From JADMIH01 sp036399775 (GTDB taxonomy: Bacteria; Chloroflexota; Chloroflexia; QHBQ01; JADMIH01), in assembly GCA_036399775.1 (NCBI GenBank), contig DASWMJ010000041.1, positions 9,003 to 73,002 on the forward strand: 64,000 nucleotides of DNA, given 5' to 3'. A model generated the notes under the pieces. That model had not been told where the DNA came from. It was given only the letters and a program-made list of their open reading frames with translations, and did not search any database. The position numbers and the translations under genes are program-made. Below are positions 8,696 through 17,332 of this stretch, in pieces; position 1 is the first letter of the stretch; each line of letters opens with the position of its first letter.

Positions 8696-9537
8696 CAGCT
8701 CCCCACTTCCTGCCGCAGCCCGGTAGCTGGCCCCCCGGCGGCACGCAGCGCGCCCAATAGCTCTCTCCTGTATGTGGCGAACTCTTCCTGATATATGGCG
8801 TCGGGGGTGCGTGGCCGTGCCAGGTCTACGTCAACCATGCGAACGATCGTGCCTGGGCGTGGCGTGAGGACGTATACCCGGTCGGAGAGAAGCACCGCTT
8901 CGTCAACGTCATGCGTGACCAGGATGAAAGTGCTCTGCAAGTGTGCGGCTGACTCCAGCAGCCACTCCTGCATACCCGCCCTGGTGAGCGCATCGAGCGC
9001 CCCGAAAGGCTCGTCGAGCAGCATCAGGCCGTGCGAGGTCACAGCCGAGCGTAAGAAAGAGACGCGCTGGCGCATCCCGCCCGAAAGCTCATGCGGATAG
9101 CTCCCCGCGAAGCCCGCCAGCCCGAACTCGCTAAACAGAGGCAGCGCCCTCGCGCGGGCCTCTCTCCTGGACATGCCTCCTACTTCCAGCGCCACCGTCG
9201 TGTTGTCCAGCGCCGTCCGCCAGGGTAAGAGCAGATCGCGTTGCGGCATATACCCCACGCGCCCCAGCCGTTCCGCCAGGGGAGCAGGCGCGCCCTGCGG
9301 CCACAGACTCAGCGTGCCCACATCCTCCCGATCCAGCCCCGCAAGTATGCCCAGCAGAGTGCTCTTGCCCGACCCGCTCGGCCCCAGGATACTGACGAAC
9401 GACCCGGCAGGCATATGCATATGCAGGTCGCGCAACACCTCCAACCTTCCCTCATCACGCGGGAAGGACTTCGATATGCCGCCCAAGCGTACTTCTACCG
9501 GAGCATCTGGCAGGTCCCGTACCTCTATCTTGCCCAA
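8695..9537 (-). CDS. thiZ: ABC transporter ATPase of the thiamine-precursor system (ThiZ-like)
   Basis: 280 residues from TTG at 9537. Walker A is GPSGSGKST, the signature is ELSGGMRQRVSFLRS, Walker B is LMLLDEPFGALD and the switch His lies in LVTHDVDEA. The TTG start is chosen because GAAGGGA precedes it at good distance and because the longer in-frame reading would translate the TPP aptamer and its terminator. The first gene of the operon, so transcription through the riboswitch terminator controls all three transporter genes. Confidence 0.9.
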   Translation of the reverse strand: MGKIEVRDLPDAPVEVRLGGISKSFPRDEGRLEVLRDLHMHMPAGSFVSILGPSGSGKSTLLGILAGLDREDVGTLSLWPQGAPAPLAERLGRVGYMPQRDLLLPWRTALDNTTVALEVGGMSRREARARALPLFSEFGLAGFAGSYPHELSGGMRQRVSFLRSAVTSHGLMLLDEPFGALDALTRAGMQEWLLESAAHLQSTFILVTHDVDEAVLLSDRVYVLTPRPGTIVRMVDVDLARPRTPDAIYQEEFATYRRELLGALRAAGGPATGLRQEVGS

Positions 9538-9558
9538 AACAATTTCCCTTCGCGGACG

Positions 9559-9592
9559 CAAAACAAAGAGCGCCGGGGTATTCCCGGCGCTC
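9559..9592 (-). terminator. Riboswitch-controlled intrinsic terminator
   Basis: On the minus strand GAGCGCCGGG pairs with CCCGGCGCTC and is followed by TTTGTTTTG. It lies between the TPP aptamer and the TTG start of thiZ, which fits a transcription-attenuating expression platform: ligand bound, terminator formed. Confidence 0.85.
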
Positions 9593-9610
9593 CGAAGCGA
9601 AACGATCTGA

Positions 9611-9716
9611 TTTGACGCTTCCTGCGCTGGCATTACCCAGATCAGGTTCAAGCGGTCAACAGCGGCATCCTGGCTGTCCTCTCAGCCTGAGTCCTCAGGC
9701 CCCCGCGCACTCTCAT
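9611..9716 (-). promoter_or_regulatory. TPP (THI-box) riboswitch aptamer
   Basis: The minus strand reads GGGGGCCTGAGGACTCAGGC, CTGAGAGG, then GACCGCTTGAACCTGATC followed by TGGGTAATGCCAGCGCAGG. These are the conserved CTGAGA and ACCTGATCTGG-TAATGCCAGCG blocks of the thiamine diphosphate aptamer. It precedes a transporter operon for a thiamine pyrimidine and a terminator hairpin. Confidence 0.95.
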
Positions 9717-9735
9717 ATTGTATTGTTACGCTTCC

Positions 9736-9765
9736 ATTCTATCAGAGGCTGATTATGCGTGTCAA
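9736..9765 (-). promoter_or_regulatory. Promoter of the riboswitch-thiZXY operon
   Basis: TTGACA (9765-9760) and TAGAAT (9741-9736) on the minus strand are 18 bp apart. Initiation would fall about 10-20 bp before the TPP aptamer. Confidence 0.75.
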
Positions 9766-9854
9766 GCCTGCAACTCTTATCAGGCAGGTCTGCGCCAGAG
9801 TCATCACACCTCTTCTCCTAGAAAAAGGAAATTGTCTTCGTTTGAGATACAAGT

Positions 9855-11981
9855 CTAGCGCGGGAACGCCTCGCGCAGGCCGCCATCTACGGGGAGCATG
9901 CTCCCTGTGGTCCTGGCAGACTGGTCGGACGCGTAGAAGAGCGCGGCGGCGGCCACGTCCTCGGCTGTGACCTCGGCCCGCAGGATGTTGCGGTTGCGGT
10001 AGAACTCCTCTATCTGGCCCGGAGCGATCCCCTGGGCGCGGGCGCGCTGCTCACGCACCTCCGGCGACCACAGGCCCGACCCCGCGAAGACCGCATCCGG
10101 GTTGACGATATTCGAGCGTATGCCGAACGACCCGCCTTCCAGGGCAATCACGCGAGCCAACTGCGCCTCGGCAGCTTTTGAGGCGCTATAGGCCGCGAAG
10201 TCCTTACCGGGGGCCGTGACGTTCTTGGTGGCGATAAAGACGAGACTGCCTCCCGTCCCCTGCGCCTTCATCACCCTCAACGCCTCCCGTGCTACCAGGA
10301 AGTGGCCCGTGGCGTTCACCGCGAAGCTGCGCTCCCAATCTTCCAGTGTCAACTCGTCCACAGGGCAGCTATGGGCGATCCCCGCGTTCGAGACCAGCAC
10401 ATCCACGCCGCCATATTGGAGTACCGCCCTCTTATAAGCATGACGTACTGCGGCTTCGTCCGTCACGTCCATGTGGATGGGCATCGCGCGATTATTGGGG
10501 TTGGCTCTGCTCAATTCGTCAGCCAGAGCAATGGCTTTATCTAGGTCGAGGTCGGCGCAAACGACGTGCGCGCCCTCGGCGGCAAAGCGTCGAGCGATAG
10601 CCGCGCCTATCGCGCCTGCCGCGCCTGTAATGAGGGCCACACGGCGGCCAAGCTCCTTTTCGGGCGGGGCCAGGGTCAGCTTGTATAGCTCAAGCGGCCA
10701 GTATTCGGCGTCAAATGCGTCCCGCAACGCTAGAGAGCGGTAGCTCCCCACCGCCTCTGCTGCTTCGATAATGGCGATGGTGTGATGGTATATATCGTTG
10801 GATATAGTGGCAGCTTTACTGTCCTTGCCGATGCTGAACATGCCTACGCCGGCCACCAGCGCCACCCTCGGCACGGCAGGCAGCATAGCCTCACTGGACT
10901 TATGCGCTTCGTAGTAGCCAGTATAGCCTTCCACCCAGCGCTCATATGCATCCCGCGCCGCGCTAGTGACCGATTGCGCATCAAGAGGATCGGCAGGCTG
11001 TATCCATAGAGGCGTGCGCTTCATATTGAGGATATGGTCGGGTGTAGCGGCCCCCGCTTCCAGCACTTCTGGCATACGCTCAAGCGGCACGATCTCGCCC
11101 GATACAAATCGCAGCACACCCCTTGACTCATCATATCGCAGGACCACTCGCTGCTCCGCGCCAAACATACCCCGCAGCACGGGTGCAAGTCTTGCCGCTA
11201 CCTCTCTCCGTTGGGTGCCAGGTGTCAGGTATTGGGTGTCAGGTATTGGTGAATGTATATTCCCATCAAGCCCCTGACCCGTCACCCGTGACCCCTCGCC
11301 CACGGCATACCGCGCCGCCTTGTCTACCATCTCTATATGGAGGCGGTAGGCTTCTTTGGGGTCGTCGTGCCAGGTGATGAGGCCGTGATTGAGTAGGATT
11401 ACGCCCTTTATATTGGGATTGCCACGTACTGCCTGCCCCACCTGTTTCGAGAGGAGGAACCCTGGGCGGCGATAAGCTATCATTGCAAGCTCGCTGCCGA
11501 ATACTTCCGCCAGTATCTCTTCAGCGCGGGTATTGTTGGTGAGAGCGAGTATCGCGTCCGCGTGGGTGTGGACCACGCTGCGGGCGGGCACGAACGCATG
11601 CAGCAGCGTCTCGATAGAGGGGCGAGGGGAGGCTGGCTCCATGAGCGTGTGGGCCAGGTATTCCACCATCTCCTCGTCGCTCATATCTTCGCGCTCAAGC
11701 AGCGGGAGCACGTCGTCCAGCCGCACGCCTGGGAAGTCGCGCCGCGTGACCGCCTTCAGGTCCGAACCGCTTCCCTTGACGCGCAACACGTAGGTGGGCC
11801 TACCCCTGAAGTCGACCTCGTGGACCTTGAGCGACGTGTTGCCTCCTCCCCACACCACCAGCCTGGGATCGCTCCCCACCAGCCGCGATTGGTACACCAG
11901 CAAGTCCAGGTCGGATAGCCCTGCGGCATCGCTCTCCGACCATCTATTCTCAATCATTGCTTGCTCGCCGTTGCTGCTCAT
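9855..11981 (-). CDS. Bifunctional aldolase / short-chain dehydrogenase (RhaEW-like)
   Basis: 708 residues from ATG at 11981. The N-terminal class II aldolase/adducin domain has SVVHTHADAILAL (zinc ligands) and ILLNHGLITW. The C-terminal SDR domain has ALITGAAGAIGAA (NAD site), VSNAGIA and the catalytic YSASK. Fused proteins of this kind act as rhamnulose-1-phosphate aldolase plus lactaldehyde dehydrogenase; the true substrate is inferred. No other rhamnose gene is adjacent. A heptamer-type array (11214-11290) is translated in the aldolase half as a peptide containing IPDTQYLTPGTQR, absent from typical homologues. A longer upstream frame to 12167 runs through repeat DNA and is rejected as coding. 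Confidence 0.85.
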   Translation of the reverse strand: MSSNGEQAMIENRWSESDAAGLSDLDLLVYQSRLVGSDPRLVVWGGGNTSLKVHEVDFRGRPTYVLRVKGSGSDLKAVTRRDFPGVRLDDVLPLLEREDMSDEEMVEYLAHTLMEPASPRPSIETLLHAFVPARSVVHTHADAILALTNNTRAEEILAEVFGSELAMIAYRRPGFLLSKQVGQAVRGNPNIKGVILLNHGLITWHDDPKEAYRLHIEMVDKAARYAVGEGSRVTGQGLDGNIHSPIPDTQYLTPGTQRREVAARLAPVLRGMFGAEQRVVLRYDESRGVLRFVSGEIVPLERMPEVLEAGAATPDHILNMKRTPLWIQPADPLDAQSVTSAARDAYERWVEGYTGYYEAHKSSEAMLPAVPRVALVAGVGMFSIGKDSKAATISNDIYHHTIAIIEAAEAVGSYRSLALRDAFDAEYWPLELYKLTLAPPEKELGRRVALITGAAGAIGAAIARRFAAEGAHVVCADLDLDKAIALADELSRANPNNRAMPIHMDVTDEAAVRHAYKRAVLQYGGVDVLVSNAGIAHSCPVDELTLEDWERSFAVNATGHFLVAREALRVMKAQGTGGSLVFIATKNVTAPGKDFAAYSASKAAEAQLARVIALEGGSFGIRSNIVNPDAVFAGSGLWSPEVREQRARAQGIAPGQIEEFYRNRNILRAEVTAEDVAAAALFYASDQSARTTGSMLPVDGGLREAFPR

Positions 11982-12385
11982 AGTTTGTTCCGATGTCCAC
12001 AGTAGTAAGCCAACCAAAAAATCTCGCTGTAGGGGCGACCCGGTGGGTCGCCCTGGTGGGGCTGTCAAATCAGCTTGGCGCGTGATCCCAAGCAGGGCGA
12101 GGCATGTCTCGTCCTCACTCTGCAACTTTCTCTTCGTCGCATGAAGGCCCGTAGGGACAACAGCCACATTCTAACACAGGAGAAAGCGGCTGCACCACTG
12201 AAGAACAGGCAATCAGCCCCTGAAGCGGGCGAAAGAAAGGCATGCTTCGCGGTTCTATCTGTCGCCCCCTCTGGGGATTATTACATACCGCTCTGATTAT
12301 CGAACAAATGTACTATCCTGGCACGCGAATTGCTCTAAAAGTGCTGTACGAACGTTCTTTGCCACAGAGCTAGAGGAGGAAAACG
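11982..12385. other. Non-coding divergent intergenic region with short palindromes
   Basis: Between two divergent genes. Holds a palindrome GGGCGACCC-GGT-GGGTCGCCC (12033-12053) and a degenerate GCGAGGCATGTCTCGT block (about 12095-12112), both related to a GGGCGAGGCATGCCTCG repeat seen at 21944 and 63869. No convincing promoter pair was identified. The palindromic words GAACAAATGTAC (about 12303) and GAACGTTC (about 12349) resemble Gram-positive SOS boxes weakly. Confidence 0.5.
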
Positions 12386-12832
12386 ATGACAAAGACTCAG
12401 CAGAAAAATAACAACGGTTCTAGCCGCGCCGACGACGGGCGCAGCGCCAACCTGCGCGACTCGGCGATGATGGCGCACCTCATGGACGCCCTGGAAAGCG
12501 GCAAGGATATAGGGCATTATGGCCGCCTGACCTTCGCCATGATAGCGCGCCACTTCCTCGAAGAGGATGAGCTGGTGCGGCTCTTGGGCAACCAGCCCGA
12601 CCAGGACGAAACGAAGGCTCGCGCGCTCGTGCTACAGGTGCAGGGCCGCGACTACAATCCGCCCAAGCGCGAGCGCATCCTCGAATGGCAGGCCCAGCAA
12701 GACTTCCCGATCTGCCCCACGCCCGACGATCCCAATAGCTGCAACGTCTACAGCGAATTGCAGTTCCCGGAGGGCATCTACGACAGCATAGGCGAGTTCT
12801 GGGAGGAGCAGGCCGAGGCGCAAACAGCCTAA
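12386..12832 (+). CDS. Conserved-looking hypothetical protein
   Basis: 148 residues, not recognised. A polar N-terminus (Lys, Gln, Asn, Ser rich, residues 1-20) is followed by an alpha-helical region with MMAHLMDALESGKDIGHYGR and FAMIARHFLEEDELVRLL, then a Cys-containing stretch FPICPTPDDPNSCNVYSELQ. No signal peptide or membrane segment. A strong RBS (GAGGAGG) and a perfect bidirectional terminator downstream show that it is an expressed single-gene unit. Two cysteines 9 residues apart could bind metal, but this is speculation. Confidence 0.75.
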   Translation: MTKTQQKNNNGSSRADDGRSANLRDSAMMAHLMDALESGKDIGHYGRLTFAMIARHFLEEDELVRLLGNQPDQDETKARALVLQVQGRDYNPPKRERILEWQAQQDFPICPTPDDPNSCNVYSELQFPEGIYDSIGEFWEEQAEAQTA

Positions 12833-12857
12833 AGCTTCATCATGTAAAACTAACAAT

Positions 12858-12900
12858 AAAAAGTATCGGTTCGGTCTTCTACGCCGAACCGATACTTTTT
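12858..12900. terminator. Bidirectional intrinsic terminator
   Basis: AAAAAGTATCGGTTCGG (12858-12874) is the exact reverse complement of 12884-12900, giving a 17-bp stem with A/T ends that act as T-tracts on both strands. It separates two convergent genes. Confidence 0.93.
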
Positions 12901-12917
12901 ATCGTTATTTGTCTCCC

Positions 12918-14186
12918 TTAGCGCGAGGTAGACCTCAGACGCCGCAACGCGTAACCCGCAATGAGCGCCGCGCCACCCGCAAGCAGCACGAGCAGAAGCA
13001 TAGACCCCGCGCTGCCCGTCCTGGGCATTCCCGGCGGTTCAGGCGTTGGCATAGGCTCAGCCGGAACGAGCGTAGGTGCGGCTTCAGGAGTGCTCACAAC
13101 TGGTGCCGAAGTAGGCGTGGTTGGTGCAGGTGGTGCAACCGTAGGCGTGGTCGCAATGGTCGTTGGAGCAGGCTGCCCCGACGGACCGGTGAAAGGCAAG
13201 GGCATGCCTGCCACACCCACGTCAATCCGCGCTATCGAAGCCCCTACTCCCGGCGCGTTCGGCGCGTTCGCCCCGCGCTCTATATCGAAGTTGCTCGCAT
13301 AGAGAGCGTTGCCTGAGAAAGAAGGGCTGGCCGGGAACTCAAGAGGCCCCGCGTTGCCGTTGACCACCTCGCCCCCTACCGTGCCGTCGGGCTTGACCCA
13401 CACTATAGCGTTGCGCTCGTTGGCAGCCACGTACAGGTCGCCGTTGGCCGCGAAGGTTATGCCGTCAGCGCCCAGCAATCGCGGGTCGGTGGCGAAGCGC
13501 TGCACCGTGCCAGCCGTGCCGTCGGCGTTGACCGCTACGCGGTCTATCGCGCCCGTGCCGGTGTTGGACGAGTAGAGGAGGCTGTCAGGGCCGAAGGCCA
13601 GCCCGTTCGTGCTGATGCGCTGCGCCTCCCGTTCCGAGGTGAAGCCGGTGGCGAAGGTCTTAGTCATACCATCCGAGGCGACCACGTAGATATTGCCCGT
13701 CGCGCCGCCGGACACGTACAACTCACCGCCGGGGCCGAAGGCCAGCCCGTTCGCGCCCGTCACCCCCGTAGCGAAGGTCTGCACCGTAGTGGTAACGAAA
13801 GGAGAGGCCGCCAGGCTCTCGGCGGGCACGCGCAACACAACATCGGTGCTTGCTATATAGAGATTGCCCGCCGCATCGAACGCCATACCGGTGCCCGGAC
13901 GCGCCAGCACGCCGAGGGTCTCTACCGCCCCGGTTTCAGGTGTGATGCGGAAGAAGCGGCGCGAATCGAGGTCAATCGTGTATAAGCGGCCAGCCTTGTC
14001 AGAGGCCAATCCCTCTATCCTCATGCCCGTCGCGCTGGCTGGATCGAGATCCGCCACGACCGTGACCGGCACCTGACCCGAAGTCTGCGCCAGAGCCTTG
14101 CCCCCTCCTGATGCTAGAGCCAGGGTCACGGCCATAGCCATAACCAGGGCTAAAAGCAGGGTTGCTGCCAGTCCAAAGCGTTTCAT
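12918..14186 (-). CDS. Secreted SMP-30/NHL-like beta-propeller protein with LPXTG-like anchor
   Basis: 422 residues from ATG at 14186 (RBS AGGAGGA). A signal peptide (MKRFGLAATLLLALVMAMA...) is followed by a six-bladed-propeller-like region with repeated GLAFGP-ELYVSGG, GLAFGPDSLLYSSN and GITFAANGDLYVA strands (about 40-320). Then come a Thr/Pro/Ala linker and a sorting-signal-like end, MPRTGSAGS plus a hydrophobic helix and RRLRSTSR tail. That end suggests sortase anchoring or a simple membrane anchor; no sortase is in the window. Function of the propeller (ligand binding or lactonase) is not evident. Confidence 0.85.
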   Translation of the reverse strand: MKRFGLAATLLLALVMAMAVTLALASGGGKALAQTSGQVPVTVVADLDPASATGMRIEGLASDKAGRLYTIDLDSRRFFRITPETGAVETLGVLARPGTGMAFDAAGNLYIASTDVVLRVPAESLAASPFVTTTVQTFATGVTGANGLAFGPGGELYVSGGATGNIYVVASDGMTKTFATGFTSEREAQRISTNGLAFGPDSLLYSSNTGTGAIDRVAVNADGTAGTVQRFATDPRLLGADGITFAANGDLYVAANERNAIVWVKPDGTVGGEVVNGNAGPLEFPASPSFSGNALYASNFDIERGANAPNAPGVGASIARIDVGVAGMPLPFTGPSGQPAPTTIATTPTVAPPAPTTPTSAPVVSTPEAAPTLVPAEPMPTPEPPGMPRTGSAGSMLLLVLLAGGAALIAGYALRRLRSTSR

Positions 14187-14334
14187 ACCATATTCCTCCT
14201 GGAAATTAGTGTGGGTGTGTTGGGAGGGCTTAGCCGGTCGGCTCAAGCTGTGAGGATCGCACAATCCATGCCGAGATTAGTTCAGAAGCTGGCCCGATCT
14301 GCGGCCTTTTGCTTCTGCACGTGATAACAAGCGA

Positions 14335-14373
14335 CAAAAAAGCAGAATGCCTGCATAGCAAGACATTCTGCTT
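14335..14373 (-). terminator. Intrinsic terminator of tRNA-Gly
   Basis: On the minus strand AGCAGAATG pairs with CATTCTGCT and is followed by TTTTTTG, directly 3' of the tRNA. Confidence 0.9.
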
Positions 14374-14376
14374 CGG

Positions 14377-14449
14377 AGCGGGTGATCGGATTCGAACCGA
14401 CGACATTTTGCTTGGGAAGCAAACACTCTGCCAACTGAGTTACACCCGC
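14377..14449 (-). tRNA. tRNA-Gly (anticodon CCC)
   Basis: A full cloverleaf on the minus strand: acceptor GCGGGTG/CACCCGC, D stem ACTC/GAGT, anticodon stem TTTGC/GCAAA with loop TTCCCAA, and T arm GTCGG-TTCGAAT-CCGAT. The discriminator is U, as usual for glycine. CCA is not encoded. A terminator follows immediately. Confidence 0.96.
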
Positions 14450-14512
14450 GTGCCCGTATTATAGCATATGGCGGCGGTCATTTTCAAGCGAAACGAAGAG
14501 AAGTATTCTTTG

Positions 14513-14560
14513 GTCTTTGTGCGGGAAAATGTCGGCGACGCCATTTTCCCGCACAAAGAC
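14513..14560. repeat. Perfect 19-bp inverted repeat
   Basis: GTCTTTGTGCGGGAAAATG (14513-14531) and its exact complement (14542-14560) flank a 10-nt loop, followed by AACATCTTTTT on the plus strand. It may work as a weak terminator, but no plus-strand gene ends here. The remainder up to 14738 shows no gene. Confidence 0.8.
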
Positions 14561-14738
14561 AACATCTTTTTCTAGCGGTATGGCGTTTTGGCGACTTTGA
14601 CCCAGCTCTGCCGGGCATCTGATTATAAAAATACTGTAGGCGAATTCTCCTCTGCGAACTCGCGTTTCTTTTCGCCTTTGCGGTTAGAATAGTTATCATC
14701 AGCCCCGCTTATTGATGGAATAGTCAGCCCAGCGACCG

Positions 14739-14767
14739 TTGACAAATAGCTATACGTATGCTATGCT
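14739..14767 (+). promoter_or_regulatory. Promoter of the CHAP-domain gene
   Basis: TTGACA (14739-14744) and TATGCT (14762-14767) with a 17-bp spacer. The leader to the GTG start at 14899 would be about 125 nt. Confidence 0.75.
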
Positions 14768-14898
14768 GGCGTAGTTTACTGCACCCGCATTCTATTATGG
14801 CGTGCCCTGAAGCATGCTCAATAGAATGAGGTATTTTGGCCTTTCCGCAGCCAATTCGGCGCAACGTAACTGCTTGCGAAAGCGAAAGGAACAATATT

Positions 14899-16626
14899 GT
14901 GAAAGTGAAACTGGACAACGTCAGGCTCAATGTAAGCGCACCTGTTCTGGAAGGCATGTCGTTCATCGCCGCAGAACCCGGCGCCGCGAACCAGATAGCA
15001 ACTGCGAGCAAAGCAAGCCCGTTCGTGGAAGTATCAATCATTGCCATGCCATACGGGACCAGACCCCCGGCGGAAGCGGTGCCCCACGCCGAACGTGGAA
15101 AGGCCCGAAATATTCATCGGCACCTACATGCGATGCGTGAGGCCAGCGAATCTGTTGACGTCGTTTACAGGAAAACAGGTAGAGGCCCCAGGGCCAATAT
15201 ATTTGGCGCGACCATCCAGGGGCACGTAACTCTCCAGCGAATAACATTGGACGGCGAAACTTACTTGCCCGTCCTGGTGGTAGAATGGGTTACGGAATCC
15301 GGGCCGCGCACGTGGTTGGTCCGGGTCAGCCAGGAGATGCCCTCAGATACGAGTACTATCGATGCGGCAAGCCCATACCTCTCCGCTGTCGAAGGATTTA
15401 CGCTGGATGCTGACAACTCGGATGCGTCGCCAAGCCTCTCGCCGCCAGGTCCGGTAAAAGCAGAAAAACCGGCCAAAGCCCCCACTGCCCTGGGGCCAGG
15501 TGCGTTGGCTGCCGATGCCGCTATGCCGGCCACGCCGGATATACTCCCCCCGCCACCCTGGTGGAGCGATCCGGTCTGTGATAGACAGCACTACAGGCCC
15601 CCACGTGTTCCCGAAGTCGCACGGCCCCTGGGCGGGGGAGCAGGGACTTCCTTTAACGGCGTGCTCGCCTGTGGCCCCAAGCCTGGTAGCAGGTCAGAGT
15701 ATGACCTCCGCGCCTTCATGAAGCGTGGGGATTTTGGTATCCTGGAGTGGGAATGCGTAGAAATATCGATCAGGTTCATGTATATGGCCTATGGCATACC
15801 ACAACTCCCCTTCGGCACCAATGGTAGCGACGTCGTAAGAAGATATGCGAACAGCACCGAAGGGCAAAAGTTAGTGCTGGTTAAAAATGGCACTACGGGG
15901 CAAGCGCCACGCCCAGGAGATATTCTCAGCTATGGCCAGCCTGGAACGGTTGGGCACACCTCGGTCTGTATCGAGTCCAAGGTGGACCCTGCCACAGGCA
16001 ATGGCAAGATACTGGTAATTGAACAGAATAACTCGGATAGCGGCATAGCATCGATCACAGTCAAGAACTGGCACTTGCAAGGGTTCCTCACTATTTTCCA
16101 CTATCTGCACAAACCTCTTCCCCCAAATATTCAAGACAATGGCGTTGAACTGGTCAGCACAGCTACCAATCCATCGCATTCGATCCATAGCGGATTCAAG
16201 ATACTATGGGAAAAACCGCACCTGGGTCTGTGGGTTTGCGGCTATCCTCTGACCGACGAGATGGCTGAAAATGGGCTTACCGTACAATACTTCGAGAATG
16301 TAAGGATGGAATGGCAGCCAAACACACAGCCAAAATTTGGACCCGTAGCTGCCGAATACGTGCAGAAAGCCAACATACCTGCGGGCACCGAGCCTACCGG
16401 CTCAGATGTTGAGACTTTCCCGACCGGGCATTCGGCGGGAGGCGCGTTCCTGGAACTCTATAAGAGACTTGGAAAGGCGGTCTGCGGCCATCCGGTTACC
16501 GGAGAGATACCGGAACCTGAGAATGGGATTACGGTACAATACTTTCAGAACGTGCGTATGGAGAGGCAACCGAACAAACCCGCGAGGATTGGAGCGGTCG
16601 TTCCCCTGCTTCGCAAACTACCGTGA
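14899..16626 (+). CDS. CHAP-domain amidase-like protein with two C-terminal FGYP-type repeats
   Basis: 575 residues from GTG at 14899 (AAAGGAAC upstream); a TTG at 14836 is less likely. After an N-terminal domain of unknown fold and a Pro/Ala linker comes a CHAP domain: Cys in ILEWECVEISIRFMYMAYG and His in PGTVGHTSVCIE, the Cys-His pair that cuts peptidoglycan amide or peptide bonds. Two C-terminal repeats follow, each G-x-P-T/V-x-GE/DE...VQYF-NVRME-QPN, homologous to repeats in the GH5-like protein at 36635. No signal peptide is visible, odd for a wall hydrolase; export may use another route or the start may be misjudged. Confidence 0.8.
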   Translation: MKVKLDNVRLNVSAPVLEGMSFIAAEPGAANQIATASKASPFVEVSIIAMPYGTRPPAEAVPHAERGKARNIHRHLHAMREASESVDVVYRKTGRGPRANIFGATIQGHVTLQRITLDGETYLPVLVVEWVTESGPRTWLVRVSQEMPSDTSTIDAASPYLSAVEGFTLDADNSDASPSLSPPGPVKAEKPAKAPTALGPGALAADAAMPATPDILPPPPWWSDPVCDRQHYRPPRVPEVARPLGGGAGTSFNGVLACGPKPGSRSEYDLRAFMKRGDFGILEWECVEISIRFMYMAYGIPQLPFGTNGSDVVRRYANSTEGQKLVLVKNGTTGQAPRPGDILSYGQPGTVGHTSVCIESKVDPATGNGKILVIEQNNSDSGIASITVKNWHLQGFLTIFHYLHKPLPPNIQDNGVELVSTATNPSHSIHSGFKILWEKPHLGLWVCGYPLTDEMAENGLTVQYFENVRMEWQPNTQPKFGPVAAEYVQKANIPAGTEPTGSDVETFPTGHSAGGAFLELYKRLGKAVCGHPVTGEIPEPENGITVQYFQNVRMERQPNKPARIGAVVPLLRKLP

Positions 16627-16699
16627 CCCCATTAATATAAGTTCGGGCGCTACAGGCCATGACACAACCCTGACTCCCTGACTGAGTTTCGTGATCTAT

Positions 16700-17155
16700 T
16701 CACTTGTGAGAGAAAATCTCTTGCAAGCGTCTCAGTGAGCCGTCTGTCATGGCCTGTATCTCTTTGTGGAAGAGGGAGGACGCCACACCCGTAAAGAGGC
16801 CTCCCAACGGCCCTCCCACCTTGTATTCAACCACGAACGTCACCAGCGTACCGGTCGTCTCGCCCGTAAGGGGGTGTAGCTCCCAGGTGTTGCGGCTGAG
16901 CACCGCGCCTTCGCTTATGCTCACGAGGCGGCGCGGGGGTGTGTAGGTAACGATGCGGTTCTGCGCTCGCATAGGCACGCCGTGAAAGCGTCCCTGTAAC
17001 TCCACGACCGCCCCAGCGCCTCTCTGCTGCTCGCCCACCACTTTAGCCGTAGCAAACTCAGGTTGCAAGCGCGGTATGTTCCTGTAATCAGCAATGAAGC
17101 CGAACACCTCTTCGGCGGCTGCCTGCACCACAGCAGAAGCGGACACTTTGGGCAT
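16700..17155 (-). CDS. SRPBCC (polyketide cyclase/START-like) protein
   Basis: 151 residues with RBS AGGAGA. It begins MPKVSASAVVQAAAEEVFGFIADYRN, the typical first strand and helix of SRPBCC proteins, and ends in a long helix FHKEIQAMTDGSLRRLQEIF. The fold forms a hydrophobic pocket for lipid-like ligands; members include coenzyme Q-binding Coq10 types and polyketide cyclases. No pathway partner adjoins, so the ligand is unknown. Convergent with the CHAP gene. Confidence 0.8.
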   Translation of the reverse strand: MPKVSASAVVQAAAEEVFGFIADYRNIPRLQPEFATAKVVGEQQRGAGAVVELQGRFHGVPMRAQNRIVTYTPPRRLVSISEGAVLSRNTWELHPLTGETTGTLVTFVVEYKVGGPLGGLFTGVASSLFHKEIQAMTDGSLRRLQEIFSHK

Positions 17156-17210
17156 ATGACGTCTCCTGTGCGTGAAACGTAATGCGTATTGCGTAATCCG
17201 TATTACGTAA

Positions 17211-17332
17211 AACCCTAAATAACCTCAGCGTCTCTGCGCGTCTGCGGTTCAATTCAAAGAATCTTAGTGTTCTTTGTGCCTGTAAGGTTCATCACGTTAC
17301 GCAATACGCAATACGCAATACGCAATACGCCT
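17211..17332. repeat. 85-bp dispersed repeat (copy 1) plus ACGCAAT heptamer array
   Basis: 17211-17296 (AACCTCAGCGTCTCTGCGCG, TCTGCGGTTCAAT, TCTTAGTGTTCTTTGTGCCT, GGTTCA) recurs at 58477-58562. It is followed by five GCAATAC-type heptamers up to 17332, and preceded by a looser ACGTAAT/GCGTATT array from 17173. Confidence 0.85.

Noticed and set aside
7821..8744. Long N-terminal extension of the ThiY reading frame
   Set aside because: It is the out-of-frame shadow of the permease gene; the GTG at 7820 has a strong RBS and a lipoprotein signal right behind it.
9538..9651. N-terminal extension of the ThiZ frame
   Set aside because: Those codons are the TPP aptamer end and its terminator hairpin.
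11982..12167. N-terminal extension of the aldolase/dehydrogenase frame
   Set aside because: The DNA consists of short palindromic repeats and the peptide matches no aldolase start.
12303..12357. SOS (LexA) boxes before the unknown gene at 12386
   Set aside because: The GAAC-N4-GTTC match is imperfect and no SOS gene is adjacent.
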